Positions 63,415 through 64,000 of a stretch of DNA of 64,000 nucleotides are shown here, in pieces. The position numbers were made by a program, and so were the translations under genes. The stretch covers positions 186,001 to 250,000 of the forward strand of contig CAZGFD010000002.1 of assembly GCA_964525045.1 (NCBI GenBank), read 5' to 3'. Source of the stretch: G020348185 sp964525045. GTDB lineage: Bacteria; Nitrospirota; Nitrospiria; Nitrospirales; UBA8639. Below the pieces are notes generated by a model. The model made no database searches. It saw only the letters and a program-made list of their open reading frames with translations, and was not told where the DNA came from. Numbering within the stretch: position 1 is the first letter of the stretch; every line of letters starts with the position of its first letter.

Positions 63415-64000
63415 GGATGATCCCTTTTGAGGCCAGGTCTTTCCGTATTTTATCCGCCTCGGCAAAGTCTTTCCTTTCCCTAGCTTTTTTCCGATTTTCA
63501 ATTTGCGAATTGATCCACTCAACTGACGGTCCGGTAACAACTTCCGGGCCTGCGGTTTCAAACTTAGCAACTCCAGGTTCGGGGGTAATAACAAGTGGGC
63601 TAAACACCCAATCCTTTGTTGGGACTTGGAAAAGGCCAAGTGGTTCTCCAAACATTCGAAAATTCTTCATCACCTTGCTTCTGGCCTTTTCGGATAAGCC
63701 AACAGAAAGCAATTTATTCACTTCACCTCGCAAGTGTTGAAACCCCGATAGTGCCCTGGGAGTATTCAAATCATCATCCATGGCTTCGTGGAAATGTTTT
63801 TCAAATTCACCTAAGTACTTTTCAAGAGCTGGGTCATTTTCTACTTTCCCAATTAACTCAGACTCCTCCAATCGAATAAAAAGGTCATAGAGATTATCAA
63901 CGGCGGATTTGGCCTCGGAAAGCGCCTTATCCGAAAAATTCAGATCACTCCGATAATGGGTGGAAAGAAGAAAATATCTGAGGGTCTCCCCGGTCACTGA
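63374..64000 (-). CDS. cysS: Cysteinyl-tRNA synthetase, 5' part outside the window
   Basis: The frame is open to base 64000, so only the last 208 residues are present. They match the CysRS anticodon-binding helical bundle and tail: GETLRYFLLSTHYRSDLNFS, AMDDDLNTPRALSGF (a family marker), then QIENRKKARERKDFAEADKIRKDLASKGIILEDRPDGTTRWKR-type ending. The KMSKS and HIGH regions lie outside. Followed at 63414 by rlmB with an overlap, the common cysS-rlmB arrangement. Confidence 0.93.
   Translation of the reverse strand, partial: SVTGETLRYFLLSTHYRSDLNFSDKALSEAKSAVDNLYDLFIRLEESELIGKVENDPALEKYLGEFEKHFHEAMDDDLNTPRALSGFQHLRGEVNKLLSVGLSEKARSKVMKNFRMFGEPLGLFQVPTKDWVFSPLVITPEPGVAKFETAGPEVVTGPSVEWINSQIENRKKARERKDFAEADKIRKDLASKGIILEDRPDGTTRWKR

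Noticed and set aside
63540..63570. CGGTTTCAAACTT in cysS as another copy of the dispersed repeat
   Set aside because: It codes for a normal part of CysRS and lacks the second GAAACC unit; it is a chance similarity.
1..64000. CRISPR arrays, rRNA, integrase genes, prophage
   Set aside because: No regularly spaced direct repeats, ribosomal RNA signatures, tyrosine/serine integrases or phage structural genes were seen by eye.

Overview
The window looks like chromosome of a Nitrospira-type (Nitrospirota) chemolithoautotroph. The main evidence is a reductive TCA cycle block on the minus strand at 44.7-54.9 kb: aclB, aclA, acn, frdB, frdA, sucC, sucD. A monomeric-type NADP isocitrate dehydrogenase gene is transcribed divergently from its head. 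Two-subunit ATP-citrate lyase beside aconitase, a soluble-looking FrdAB and succinyl-CoA synthetase is what rTCA nitrite oxidisers carry. The genus is inferred from gene content and protein resemblance; no search was run. GC is near one half by eye, with a visibly more AT-rich stretch at about 36.6-44.2 kb.

Layout. 1-6.6 kb: a truncated membrane sensor gene, a 1554-residue MHYT/PAS/GAF hybrid histidine kinase and a YqgE/AlgH protein. 7-13 kb: a stand-alone HTH protein of IS630 type, a membrane pyrophosphatase, hflK-hflC and a pentapeptide-repeat protein. 13-22 kb: CobW-type GTPase, SIMPL protein, a small zinc-ribbon gene, TraB/PrgY protein, Xaa-Pro aminopeptidase, an SH3-like protein and RecQ. 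22-34 kb is a mosaic of accessory genes with several lesions: a membrane protein broken by a frameshift and a stop, a truncated P-loop kinase, a frameshifted TrpF-like gene, an adenylate cyclase, a flippase-like membrane protein and two tandem alpha/beta hydrolases, one without its catalytic serine. 34-36 kb holds a Sel1-repeat lipoprotein and ElbB. 36.6-44.2 kb is a surface-polysaccharide-like island: a YfhO-like membrane protein with a discoidin domain, a methyltransferase, a polyprenyl-phosphate glycosyltransferase, a decayed REP-associated transposase and an SGNH protein. 44.7-57.7 kb is the rTCA locus. 58-62 kb is a minor-pilin cluster (pilX, pilW, pilV, fimT) with prepilin peptidase. 62-64 kb has a LuxR-type HTH, rlmB and the 3' part of cysS.

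How it fits together. Citrate cleavage (AclAB), citrate/isocitrate isomerisation (Acn), 2-oxoglutarate carboxylation (Idh), fumarate reduction (FrdAB) and succinyl-CoA formation (SucCD) are most of the rTCA cycle. Fumarase, malate dehydrogenase and the ferredoxin-dependent oxidoreductases are not in this window. A perfect 20-bp element lies in mirror orientation about 105-115 nt upstream of both aclB and idh, suggesting shared control of the two arms. A hairpin-forming MITE-like element of about 153 bp sits exactly at the end of frdA, inside the operon.

At genome scale the window carries several dispersed repeat types. One is a GAAACCTGAAAC family, with one copy embedded in the 5' end of pilX; another is CTCACC/GGGAGAGG palindromes; the third is the MITE-like element. 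A RAYT transposase remnant is a possible mobiliser of some of them. No rRNA, tRNA, CRISPR array or intact insertion sequence was seen.
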